Shown one piece after another: positions 12,261 to 23,455 of a stretch of 64,000 bases of DNA. Every line of letters starts with the position of its first letter. Position 1 is the first letter of the stretch. The translations under genes were made by a program, and so were the position numbers. The stretch lies in the NCBI RefSeq assembly GCF_003369915.1, contig NC_046677.1, forward strand, positions 25,500,913-25,564,912, in the 5' to 3' direction. The notes beneath the pieces were generated by a model that made no database searches, was not told where the DNA came from, and saw nothing but the letters and a program-made list of their open reading frames with translations. Source of the DNA: Drosophila miranda (lineage: Eukaryota; Arthropoda; Insecta; Diptera; Drosophilidae).

Positions 12261-13692
12261 TTATTCGACCACCTTCAGTACCTTACCAATGGCAATGGTT
12301 TTGTCTGAAAGAGAGAAAGCATTATTAAAGAAATTTGCACTTATTTTCTGCCTGCAAAAAACTCACTTTCATCTCTTAGCGTGAAGCGGCCCATTTGTGG
12401 GAAGAGCTTAAACTGTTCAAGGCAAATCATTCCGGAACATTCGATTCGCATAATTGCAACCTGATCCTGCTTAACGAACCGTGGACGTGTTTTTGATTTG
12501 TCACCAGACTTTTTGTCGACCAAACAGATGAGGGCCTATTGAAATGTATGCATGAATTGTGTCAGAACATATGGTGCCTGAACAGGATATAAGGAGACGC
12601 ACCTTTACTGTGACCTCTTCGGCAGCGCAGTGTATGTGCATGACGGCCGAGTAACCCGCACAGATAATTGATTTATGTTCTAATATAACGACCTGAGCAT
12701 CAAAGATTTTTCCCGTCTTAATGGGATTAGTGGCATCGCAGAGTACAAAACCAGGCGAGACATCCTCTTCCTCGATGCCCTACAGAACAAATCACACGTT
12801 AATATACAATTATTTAAACCTAAAAAATCTGAGGATTCACTCACTTTCAGCTTGATCTTGACATTCTCGCCGGGACCAACAGATGTGACTTCAAAGTCGT
12901 CGGAGAACAGTTGATCTACGGCCACTTGTGTCTGCAAAAGAAGAATCATTAAAAATTGAGTTAAAGCCAATAGGTAAGTCGATTACATACCCTGTTTGGC
13001 ATCACCAGCAAATTTTGACCCTTTCGCGCCATTCCGGACTCCACTTTGCCCATCACGACTGTTCCCATATCCTTGTATTTATCGACAATGGGCATGATGA
13101 AGGGCCCGTCAGACTTGCGATTGAGTGAGGGCAGTTCGTCGATGAATGGTATGAACGCGGGCCCTCTGTACCATGGGCAGATGGACTCTGGAATTTGATC
13201 CTTTAGGCCGTAGCCGCTAAGGCCGGAGCAAGGCATAAAGGTAAGATCCTTGGCTGTATTGAAGCCCAGCTTCTTGAGGTATGGTAGTATCTTGTCTTTG
13301 CATTCGTTGTAACGCGTCTGATCCCAACTGACTGTGGGATCGTCCATTTTGTTAACCAGCACGACCAGATGCTTAACGCCCGCTGTCTTGGCCAACATGG
13401 CGTGCTCTCGGGTCTGCCCGCCTCGATCGAATCCCGTCTCGAATTCACCTTTTCTCGCCGATATGACCAGAACAGCCAGATCTGCTTGTGCCGCTCCGCC
13501 AATCATGTTGGGCACAAAGCTCTTGTGGCCTGGGGCATCGAGGATGGTGAACTGCTTGCGGTCCGTCTCGAAGAAGGCTCGTCCCACCTCCACGGTCTTC
13601 CCCTTGTCACGCTCCTCTTGGTTTGTGTCCAGCGCCCAGGAGAGGTACCAGCTCTCTCGCGACTTTTCACGTGCTTCCCGCTCGTACTTCTC
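12261..13692 (-). pseudogene. Truncated eRF3 copy 3 (frame still open)
   Basis: Same 5' truncation point as copies 1 and 2, but neither of their lesions is present. The exon 3 part is open for about 210 codons (12961-13593). It shows G-domain motifs such as DAPGHKSFV and NKMD, and all downstream splice sites look usable down to the stop (12261-12263). It lacks the N-terminal half of the protein, the P-loop exon start and a promoter. It could only be expressed through a new promoter near the head-to-head joint. Its bases match the intact gene at sites where copies 1 and 2 differ (for example the CCCATTTGTGGG variant), which suggests a closer relation or gene conversion. Confidence 0.85.
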
Positions 13693-14566
13693 TACTAGCT
13701 ACACCCCAGTCTGCCACGAGCCCACGGACACCACATACTTCTCGGCCTGCCATGCGGGCTGTCAGGGCTACAACGCCGAGTCGAAGCTCTGCGAGAACTG
13801 CAGTTATCTGGCAGAAGCTGGTGTAGTACAGCCCAACGCCGCTGAGAGGCTGCTGAAACTACTGGAGCCTACCACTCAACCTCCACAACTGGACGAAACC
13901 ACGGACGTCACGCTCAGTGGGAGTGGGGTGCCGCTGCTCAATGATGAAAATGACTTCGAAGATCAGTTGCTGTCGCGAGTTCGTCGATCCAGTCCAGAAG
14001 AGGTTATTCGGCCGGGGATCTGCATGCAAGGCTGCAACTGGAGCTTCTGGGTGTTCTCCATCACCTCGATGATCGTCAATTGGTTTGGGTCCTCTTGCCG
14101 TGTGGGAAATGTGCTGGTCAACTACCGGGTGGTGGAGTCTGGGGACAAGTCCTTTGCCCAGGGATTGGCCCTGATGATGATCAGTATGTTTGCCTTGATT
14201 CCGATTATATTTCCTGCGCCTCATCGATTCCACGTGTCTGGTGTGGACGAAGACCTGCAACGGCAATGGCAATTGCCAGCTGTACGATCAGACGCGGTTC
14301 CGGTACTCCATCAACTTTTTATCCTGCTGTAAGATCACCAGGGTATTCCCGTTCTCAGGAAACGAAATCTGACCTAATTTCCTTCTCTTTAAACAGTACT
14401 CACCTTCATTGGAATGTTATTTGATTACCTGGTCTGGTACTACGGCCGGGACCTAGATATCTATGGTGACAAGGAGGCCAAGCAGGTGGAGCGGGCCAAC
14501 AGGAAGGACCAGCCCATTACTCCCCTCCTAGCCAATAAATCCGAGAGGATCCAAGAGGAATACTAA
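13693..14566 (+). pseudogene. Truncated Oatp30B copy 3
   Basis: Same truncated C-terminal Oatp fragment. Here the frame is intact where copies 1 and 2 are broken (the WFGSSCRVGNVLVNY region), but it is disrupted further on. Near 14200-14217 six bases are lost and one is gained relative to copy 2, shifting the frame after MFALIPIIF. The last exon (about 14397-14566) is well conserved. The copies therefore carry independent disabling changes, which fits decay without selection after truncation. Confidence 0.86.
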
Positions 14567-15810
14567 AGCTAGAGCCAATGCGTGATACTCAATTCTGAGG
14601 AATAGGGTCCTATAGGACAGGCAAGACCGAGATCCTAACATGAAACGAAAGGTAGAAGGAATTTTTAGAGTAAGTATCGGTAGAGGGAGATCCGGCAATG
14701 CCATAATTCCACCGCCATATGTACAAACCTCTCGCTGTCGTCTAGGATATTATCCATTTTGTTTATTTTCGTGTTTAATTTTTCATATTTTTTTCTACTC
14801 ATTTAAGAAACACTACACCGTGAATAGCTTTATAATAAATGAAAATGAATTTATATTTACATAATATAATTTAATCAAAAAAGACAAAAAGTGTTTCTAA
14901 AATGCAAGACTCGACATTATTAACCGATTTGTTTTGAAGCCTAACGCGGCTTGGAATGAATCGTTTCGCCACGTAGACATTGACCACTTCTAGCTTAACT
15001 AATAGAGAAGACTTTCGCCTGGAATATGCGGCAGTAATCCAGTAACCGTATTCTATGACTGCCCAGCTTCCGGCGGCACAGCACGTAGGAGCATCGGAAA
15101 ACAGATGAACTCTTTTCCACACCACCAGCATTTGGTAAAGTTCTAGGCGCGTTTTTTTTAACGTGGTATCCCCAGTAGGCCTACTCCACAGTTCTACAAA
15201 ATCTCAATTGTGTCCATATGTGTGTCCCTCTATCCCTCAGATGCCTTTTGTCGTATGATTCGTGTATCCTTTGTTCCATCCATAGCTGAACAACTTTCGT
15301 GTTGCTTTTCGGTTAGGTTTTCCATCGATCCATCCCTCGATAAATGTTCTACGTATGTATATGTATTCGCCATCGTATAATGTGTAAGGATTCTCCGAAG
15401 TGTATTGGTGTTGCCTGGGTGATTGAGCGAAAGTCTGAATTGTGTCCTGATGTGCATCGCTTTTATCCTAAAAATGAAGAGCAGAAAATTAGGTGTACAT
15501 TTCAGAATGAAAATTATTTTTTTTGCGGATTTCTGAGGTAAGACACTGAAACTGAACAATTACCAATCGCTGCCTGCCTTGAGACTCGAGCCGTCCCGCC
15601 ACAGAAGTACTTCTCTTCTGTGGTAGCGAACATATGTACGAGTATATGTGTTCAATACGTATGACCCATCCATTGTCTACTGGAACTGGTCGTTTGCATC
15701 GTGCTGTCTAAAAAAAGGTCAATATATCAAAAAAAAAAAAAAATATTTACAACCACACAAATTAACCTTACATTTGTATGGGTTTTTTTTTCCTTTTTTT
15801 TGTTTTTTTC

Positions 15811-15846
<36 letters not shown>

Positions 15847-18294
15847 TTTATACTTAAATCTAAAAACACTTTTTGCTTAAAATTAGTTGAAAACAGAAAA
15901 TTTAGATTTTTATGTGTTGCCTGGATGGTGCCTATTTATATACTGATATTTTCCAGTAGTCTACAACGCATCAGAAATTGTGAACTGGGGTTTCATCGGG
16001 CAAGGACTACTGGGTTTACTTTTTTGTCGAAAATATGTGGCTTTAGTTTTGTGAGAAAAGTATGCCGAGTGCTTCATGCTACATAAGCTCTTCCAGTGTT
16101 TTTCGAGGAAGACAATCCGCGGGGTCCTCCAATGGATTGAGAAATAGGGATTTTGGTCCAGAAATATATCCGCCTTGCACTGTTAATAAAAAGTTCTCTA
16201 AGAAAAACTCGCATGTTTTTGGTTCGCTTGGTTTTTCATCTTTTTTTGTTGTAATTTTTTTCACGTTTTATTAATAAAAAAATGTTCAAATGTATGCGGT
16301 TGTTTTTTTCAATTCATTTCATACGTATTTGTATAATAATAATACATTTGAGTTTCGTTTTCTGTATAAATATTCCCGTTTTGTCTATATATTTCTATTA
16401 TTTCGATCGCTTCTATTCCCTTACTTAGTGTTCGAGCCACCGTTCTGTTCTCAGTGGCTGGCTGTCTATGTGTGTTGTGTGAAACATTGTTAAATAAGTT
16501 CTCGCGTGGTCAACAATTATATCGCACTTATTGTATTAATATATAATTAATTAAATATCCCTCGGTTCTCGATTCTTGGGAGGAGGCTGTGGAAAGCGTT
16601 AAAAGCAGGTCTATTCCATCGTTAAGTACGAGTAAGAGTATGCTCTCGAATTTAAATATTTCTCAGTTAATTGGATTAACTTAGACAAAGGGCGACTGTT
16701 CAACGACTGTTTAATGATATTATTATATAAATTTATTAATCATTTACTTGTATGTTTCAATAGCAACAACTTTAGATTTAAACGTTCATGCTGTTAACAA
16801 AGGCGGGGGAGCTAGGGCAAGCCATACATACTTTTTGAATGTAAGTTTTGGTTAGACAAAACGAGGACAAAACTCTGAACAATGTGTGAATATTTTTTGA
16901 AACCGCCTTGGTCCTGGTTCTGGTCCTGTATGGGTAAATAATAGGTAAAATCATAGGTAAATTCAATGAAGAACTGACATCAAAACCTCGTTCGTTTTTT
17001 TTTCTGCTTGATAGCAAAAAGGCATTTTTATTTTCCTTCATAATTAGGCTTTCGTATTTCGTGGTATTTGCACGATTTCTTCAATTTACTAAATTATAAA
17101 AAATCAAAAATTCGTTTGTAGTAGCAAAACAAATTTGGGGTGTTTAAAGGGAATATATAGTAAAGTAAGTAATGAAGTAATCAAATTAACAATTACATTT
17201 TTACGTAATGGATTATGTTCGCGTACACTTTCGGTTTCTGCTTCGTGTGTTGTTTTAGTTTATAATGATTTCAAACAATCTATCATTTGAACTTACGAAT
17301 CAAACTAACTTTGCAAAGATCTTGGGGCTTAAACTTAAATTAAAGCCTTTAGTTATATAATATGTATTTGTAAAAAAATATAATTGGGGAAGTAATCGTA
17401 AACGATTTTGCGGGACTATTTAACAAATTTGCAATTCAAAGGCTCATACAAAAGGAAATCTATGGGAATGGGGGATGGGGAACCGTGGCGGAGACCGGTT
17501 CGGATATATTTCTTACTTTTCGCTTGTATAAATATAAAAATTGGGTAGCTTGCAGCTTTTAGTTCTTTAGTTTTTAAAAAATGTCACGACTTGCGCGTGA
17601 TTTAGGCATGTACGTGTACGTTATATAATGCTTACAGTTTATACAAAAGTAATAGACCAAAATAAAATCGACGGCGGCTCGACTTATTCTCAATATACTC
17701 GTACGTATAGTTGAGAGTATGGCCTTAACAAACGCAAATTGTAATAAGAACCTATTTATGCATTATCATACGTAATCAATTATCATCGGCATCGTCATCA
17801 TCTCTGATGCGTTTATATATATATGTATGTTTTTTTTGTGTATATATATAAATAGTACATCTTGTTTTGCAATGGTCTTGCTACCGATTTTCTTTTAGTT
17901 GCACACAATATAGTTTATGTTTCGTATATAATGCATTTCTGTTTCGATCTCTGAATGGGAGAGTCATTGTCCGCTTGTCCCAGCTGGATGTCTGTCCGGG
18001 TTGTAAATGAACTTTCCGTTTTCCCGATAATATAATGCACATTAAAACGGGCTCTGGGAACGGATCCGATTCAGCGATTGATGTCGTTTGCTATATATAA
18101 CCTTCCTCTAATCAATATATAATCAGTTGCTATTGCTGTTAAACGTAAAAGAACAGTGGTGTATGGGGGTGTACTGCCTGGGTTTTTGTAAAATATGAAG
18201 AAAGCGTGGCGTTTTTGTTGTCTCTCGTCTGGCGTGCAATGCTATTCCCAAAGTCGCAGTGAAAGGCGGGCGCTAGAACGTAGCTTGGCTCAAT
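14567..18294. other. Spacer between the last Oatp30B copy and intact eRF3
   Basis: Non-coding. 14567-16302 matches units 1-2. 16303-17638 (about 1.34 kb) has no counterpart in those units, where the retrotransposon sits instead. 17639-18294 is again shared and contains the eRF3 3' flank. I see no gene in the unit-3-specific part; it is AT-rich. Confidence 0.7.
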
Positions 18295-21200
18295 TTATTC
18301 GACCACCTTCAGTACCTTACCAATGGCAATGGTTTTGTCTGAAAGAGAGAAAGCATTATTAAAGAAATTTGCACTTATTTTCTGCCTGCAAAAAACTCAC
18401 TTTCATCTCTTAGCGTGAAGCGGCCCATTTGTGGGAAGAGCTTAAACTGTTCAAGGCAAATCATTCCGGAGCATTCGATTCGCATAATTGCAACCTGATC
18501 CTGCTTAACGAACCGTGGACGTGTTTTTGATTTGTCACCAGACTTTTTGTCGACCAAACAGATGAGGGCCTATTGAAATGTATGCATGAATTGTGTCAGA
18601 ACATATGGTGCCTGAACAGGATATAAGGAGACGCACCTTTACTGTGACCTCTTCGGCAGCGCAGTGTATGTGCATGACGGCCGAGTAACCCGCACAGATA
18701 ATTGATTTATGTTCTAATATAACGACCTGAGCATCAAAGATTTTTCCCGTCTTAATGGGATTAGTGGCATCGCAGAGTACAAAACCAGGCGAGACATCCT
18801 CTTCCTCGATGCCCTACAGAACAAATCACACGTTAATATACAATTATTTAAACCTAAAAAATCTGAGGATTCACTCACTTTCAGCTTGATCTTAACATTC
18901 TCGCCGGGACCAACAGATGTGACTTCAAAGTCGTCGGAGAACAGTTGATCTACGGCCACTTGTGTCTGCAAAAGAAGAATCATTAAAAATTGAGTTAAAG
19001 CCAATAGGTAAGTCGATTACATACCCTGTTTGGCATCACCAGCAAATTTTGACCCTTTCGCGCCATTCCGGACTCCACTTTGCCCATCACGACTGTTCCC
19101 ATATCCTTGTATTTATCGACAATGGGCATGATGAAGGGCCCGTCAGACTTGCGATTGAGTGAGGGCAGTTCGTCGATGAATGGTATGAACGCGGGCCCTC
19201 TGTACCATGGGCAGATGGACTCTGGAATTTGATCCTTTAGGCCGTAGCCGCTGAGGCCGGAGCAAGGCATAAAGGTAAGATCCTTGGCTGGATTGAAGCC
19301 CAGCTTCTTGAGGTATGGTAGTATCTTGTCTTTGCATTCGTTGTAACGCGTCTGATCCCAACTGACTGTGGGATCGTCCATTTTGTTAACCAGCACGACC
19401 AGATGCTTAACGCCCGCTGTCTTGGCCAACATGGCGTGCTCTCGGGTCTGCCCGCCTCGATCGAATCCCGTCTCGAATTCACCCTTTCTCGCCGATATGA
19501 CCAGAACAGCCAGATCTGCTTGTGCCGCTCCGCCAATCATGTTGGGCACAAAGCTCTTGTGGCCTGGGGCATCGAGGATGGTGAAGTGCTTGCGGTCCGT
19601 CTCGAAGAAGGCTCGTCCCACCTCCACGGTCTTCCCCTTGTCACGCTCCTCTTGGTTTGTGTCCAGCGCCCAGGAGAGGTACCAGCTCTCTCGCGACTTT
19701 TCACGTGCTTCCCGTTCGTACTTCTCCAGCGTCCGCTTGTCTACCATTCCTGTGAGCGACATGATCTGTCCACCAATTGTTGATTTTCCAGCATCTATTC
19801 ATGGGCCAAGAAACGAGAAATGTTAGCAGGGGTTTTTGCACAAATAAATCGGATCCGCTTACCAACATGACCAATGAACACAACGTTCACGTGCTCCCGC
19901 TTGCTTCTGTTCTCCTCGACTTTGACGATCTTCTTTTTGGACACCTTCGGCGTAGCCTCGCCCTCAACAAACTCATCTTCGGCTTCTTCGTCTTCAGGAG
20001 TTATGACTGTATCGTCATCTACATCCCAACTATCAGCGGGATCAGTTTCTAATTGAATAGAAAACATCAGTTAGATTTGTAGAAATACGTGCGGATCGCT
20101 TGTTTATATAATGTTTATGGGATATTCTTTGGACTCCTTTCGATCGAAGGTTAAATTATATGTATTATGAGACGACTTGTTCATGTAATTGTTGGGTTAA
20201 GCTGACAGAGAAATGCTAAACGCTTGGCAGCCAGATGAGTCACGTGTCACATAGTGCTAAATGCAAGGTTTGCTGGCGATCCAAATCAGTTGCAAGAGGT
20301 TGCTATGGGCCAGGAGAAGTTTTACTTGCTTTCACTGGTAGAAGATTTTTTAGCTGGATCCGGATGTCTCTTTCCGTGTCCACAGTTACTACTAACTTTT
20401 CTTCGAATCTTTCTTTGAGCAAGTGCTCTGGTTGACGCCGCCGTTTTGTTTAATCATTATTACATCAGAGAAAACAAACTGTTGCCCAAAAGGTGAGTAA
20501 TTTTGTCGCGTGGCTTCTGATCGCGCTGAAGTGTAAGAGTCAACAGGCAGGCACTACTACTACTCGGACCGCTCTGTTCAGTGTGACTGCCACCGCACTG
20601 AAATCAAGTTCAAAGCGGTTTCAACCGCAGGGGAGCTGCAATAAGTGCCCCATTCAGGCCAAAACAGCCGCCACAGCGATAACGTGGAAGGCGAAACAAC
20701 ATTAGCAGCCGCTCCACGCACCAAACGAAGCAGCTTGGAAGCAAAAGCTGAAACGTAAACGTGTCAAAATACATGAGAGACGAGACATGGTGTATGCGTG
20801 TGTGTGTGCGTGTGTAGGTATGCGTGTGTGTTGGTGTGTGAAGCAAATAGCCAAATAAACGCATGCACAAAACGTAACAGGCGTAAAAATGGCAGCAGTG
20901 AATGGCAAATATGTGGAACAGCTGCTTGTGTCGGCGTCGCCGGGTGAAATCCAAATGTGAAAGGTATATAGAGATGAGCAGCCGTTGAGGCACATACTTA
21001 ACATCCTGTTACTGCGAACTGTGATTTTGCAGGATTTTGAAGGAAACTATATTTCTTGAATTTCACTATAAACGAACCACCTGGTTCTATTTAAATTTGT
21101 TGACTGTTTTTCAATAGGAACTGTTTATTAATTTAGTTTTTGAACTATTTTGCTTGGGTGTGTGTTTCACAATCTGCTGCAAACCTGCGATTAGTCACAG

Positions 21201-22084
21201 GAGAATCATTTGCTCATCTCTGATATGAGACTTTATTGGCGACATGACGGCGTGAAAACGCCTGCCGCGACTAACAACTGTTTCTATGCATGAAAATTGC
21301 GGTTTACAATCGTTGAAATACAAAAAATACACACAAATGCAGCAGCGAAAGCAGCACATGCGATTGTCACTATTGCCGACGCTGCACACCGCACATTGAG
21401 GTTATGTGTTGGAGGCGATAATAACCTAGCAATTGCAGACTTTTCCTTTTCTTTACTGACATCGGGGTCGGGGGAAGTGGGCGGGGAGCAGGTAAACTCG
21501 GCCAACAACAATGGCAAGCGACTTGTCTTTGTTACATATACAAATGCAGGCGTCAATGTGACGTCACAGAGGAAAAGTTCAATGCGCCAAAGCAGTTAGA
21601 AAGCTGCCGCCCCCACCTCCACCTCCCTGGGGATACTCTTAGGCTATTTACCATTGTTTGCGATTTTGTCTGTCGCACTGAGGTTCTCGATTGGTCCCGC
21701 TGCCGCCGTCGAAGGCGTGGTTGCCGGCGAGCCCGGAGCGGGCGAGGCTGAGTTGGAGGCGGCGGCCGACGAGGATCCCGCTTGTGCCTCCGCAGGTCCC
21801 GCTGCTGATGCTGTCGCTGCTGCTCCGGCCGCTACCAAGGCATTTGTTGATCCCCCGCTGCCGGTGGAGTCCGGAGTTGTGGCTGGTGTGGCTGATCCCG
21901 ACCCTGAGCCAGCTCCAGGTGGCTGGGTGTCCGCTGGCGGCGGCGCTTCTCCCTCTGCTTGCGCCGATACTACAGCCGCCGTGCTGGCAGGGCCGCCGTA
22001 GCTGAAGCTCGGCACGAACTCCACTGCGTTCACGTTCAGCGTGGAGAATTTTGTGGACAGATCCGAGTTTTCTTGAGCGGCCAT
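18295..22084 (-). CDS. eRF3: Eukaryotic peptide chain release factor 3 (eRF3/GSPT1), intact
   Basis: GTPase that works with eRF1 to end translation at stop codons. Seven coding exons: 22084-21652, 20048-19863, 19794-19025, 18965-18879, 18813-18637, 18569-18401 and 18338-18295, all GT-AG and in phase, giving 621 residues, the usual length for the fly protein. The N-terminus has a PAM2 motif (FSTLNVNAVEFVPSF) for poly(A)-binding protein, then a low-complexity Ala/Gly/Ser/Pro region. An acidic and basic linker precedes the P-loop GHVDAGKST. The G domain follows with DAPGHKSF and NKMD, then two beta-barrel domains ending GKVLKVVE. An upstream in-frame ATG at 22099 exists; I prefer 22084 (MAAQEN). 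Intron 1 is 1.6 kb. This is the only complete copy next to three truncated ones. Confidence 0.96.
20049..21651 (-). other. eRF3 intron 1
   Basis: 1.6-kb intron with no recognisable gene. A TG-rich tract lies at about 20796-20842. Open frames here on either strand look like chance. Confidence 0.75.
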
Positions 22085-22579
22085 GGTTCCTGCTTTCAAA
22101 TATGCCCAATGAAAAATCTCGCACTTTTTTCACGCGACACACTTTCGCCCTCCTTCAACTTCTGCTTCTTCTTCACGCTGCGTCCACTCACAAGCACACG
22201 CGGTCGGGAATGGCACAAAAACACACGCCTTTCGTTGATTCGCGAGCAGAGAGGCGGGGGGCTTAAGCCAGACTATAAAGCTAGAATAAATAACTAAAAA
22301 TAACTTTGTTGCCTTGATAGAAACTAATTAACTATTTTGCACGATAGTTCCAGGACTGACCACTTTCTGTTGGCGACAGAAGGAGTAGCTTTTCCGGCAA
22401 TCTAACCTTTGTCTGCAGGCCGTGTGTACCGGTTCGGGTAAGTGACTCTTTTGTCGTGTCCAGGTGTAATTTGAATACCTGTCAAGTAAATATATTCCTG
22501 TGATTGAAATATCTTTTATATTATACGTTTGAAGCGCCACGCATAGAGACAAAGATTGATTATCATCGATATTATTTGG

Positions 22580-22587
22580 TATCGATA
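22580..22587. promoter_or_regulatory. DRE-like site (TATCGATA)
   Basis: Perfect palindromic DRE core about 500 bp upstream of the eRF3 start, with a second half-match ATCATCGAT just before it. The DREF factor binds this core in housekeeping fly promoters. Function here is inferred only from the sequence. Confidence 0.45.
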
Positions 22588-23089
22588 TGCCACAGTTCGC
22601 AGGCACAAGCTCACCGGCTTCATAAAGTGTAATGGTCTTATAATACTATACACGAGTAATTGTCGAAGGCTTGCAGTAAGAGCTTTTAGTCGATGGTTAT
22701 ACTTTGCAGATGTAAGTTGGCAAATGCGACCTAAATTAAGCGTCATCTCAGATATAAGAGATGTTATGAGACCATTGTAGTGACGAATTCTAATTGAATA
22801 TCGCACAAAAATATCGACGTGTTTTTCAACTACCTTGTACAAGAATGATATATGCAAGTACATTCAAAAGTTGCGGGTGTAAAACAAGGAGGGGTGTGTT
22901 AATGAAACAACAGAATAATAATGTCAATCCAACATCTATATTATTTCGCCAGTCCAAAAAACTTCACCTCACAAATACCTTTATTCTCAAACATTAAAAT
23001 ATGTATCGATGTTTTATTTACGTTAAATCGGTATATAATGGTATATTTTATCAATTTTATCAATCTACTAAATTTCATTTTCAACGGTA

Positions 23090-23350
23090 TATAGAAATCC
23101 AATAAAAGCAAGTATTTAGAATAGGCCAGTCAAGTAAAAAATTGATTCATCAATCGTATAAAATTATGTGGGCATGGCTAAATTTTCTATATAGCTTGTA
23201 ATATTCGACGGAAGATCAAAAACGAGGAATATGTAAAATAGAACTTGAATTCGTCAGTATATATACGGTATATTTTTCAAATGAGATGGTATGTTTTGGT
23301 ATATTTCTGAGAGTCGGGCGGTATATTTTATGTGACCTCGGTCACACTGT
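23090..23350 (+). promoter_or_regulatory. SC35 promoter: dispersed promoter repeat with motif 6 and motif 1
   Basis: The stretch has several GGTATATTTT-type motif 6 sites (about 23267, 23289-23303 and 23319) and ends in a perfect Ohler motif 1, CGGTCACACTG, at 23339-23349, about 107 bp before the SC35 ATG. The upstream 150 bp is homologous to sequences near cpb, the palindrome and 58.2 kb. Motif 1 is bound by M1BP in TATA-less fly promoters. The orientation matches SC35. Confidence 0.7.
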
Positions 23351-23455
23351 GGGACGCCATTTTCTCAAAGAAAAAATTGTGAACAGGCTGTCAGACGCGT
23401 TTACATTTTTGGAATATTTATAATTTTATAAGTGATCCTATTAATCTAAACAATA

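Larger units (their letters stand above)
1..19726. repeat. Tandem array of Oatp30B-3'/spacer/eRF3-3' units
   Basis: The same sequence restarts at 1, 5342, 11868 and 17906 (periods 5341, 6526 and 6038). Cut at the eRF3/Oatp joint, the units are: partial 1-1817, 1818-7158, 7159-13692 and 13693-19726. The last runs into the intact eRF3 gene. Each unit reads Oatp30B 3' part on plus, spacer, then eRF3 3' part on minus. This is what tandem duplication of a segment spanning two convergent genes would give, with breakpoints inside an Oatp30B exon and inside eRF3 exon 3. The full Oatp30B gene should then lie to the left of the window (inference). The first two eRF3 copies share lesions and single-base differences; the third copy resembles the intact gene more closely. 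Confidence 0.93.
22100..23455. other. eRF3-SC35 divergent intergenic region
   Basis: Holds the eRF3 promoter side (22100-22300) and the SC35 promoter. No coding signal. It includes a DRE-like site and a dispersed repeat copy, listed separately. Confidence 0.6.

Noticed and set aside
1-19726. Array as a bacterial-style operon or plasmid repeat
   Set aside because: Introns, fly gene families and a non-LTR element show that it is an animal tandem duplication.
21654-22005. Long Ala/Pro-rich plus-strand frames opposite eRF3 exon 1
   Set aside because: They are antisense to the low-complexity N-terminus of eRF3, whose PAM2 motif and splice phase prove the minus frame.
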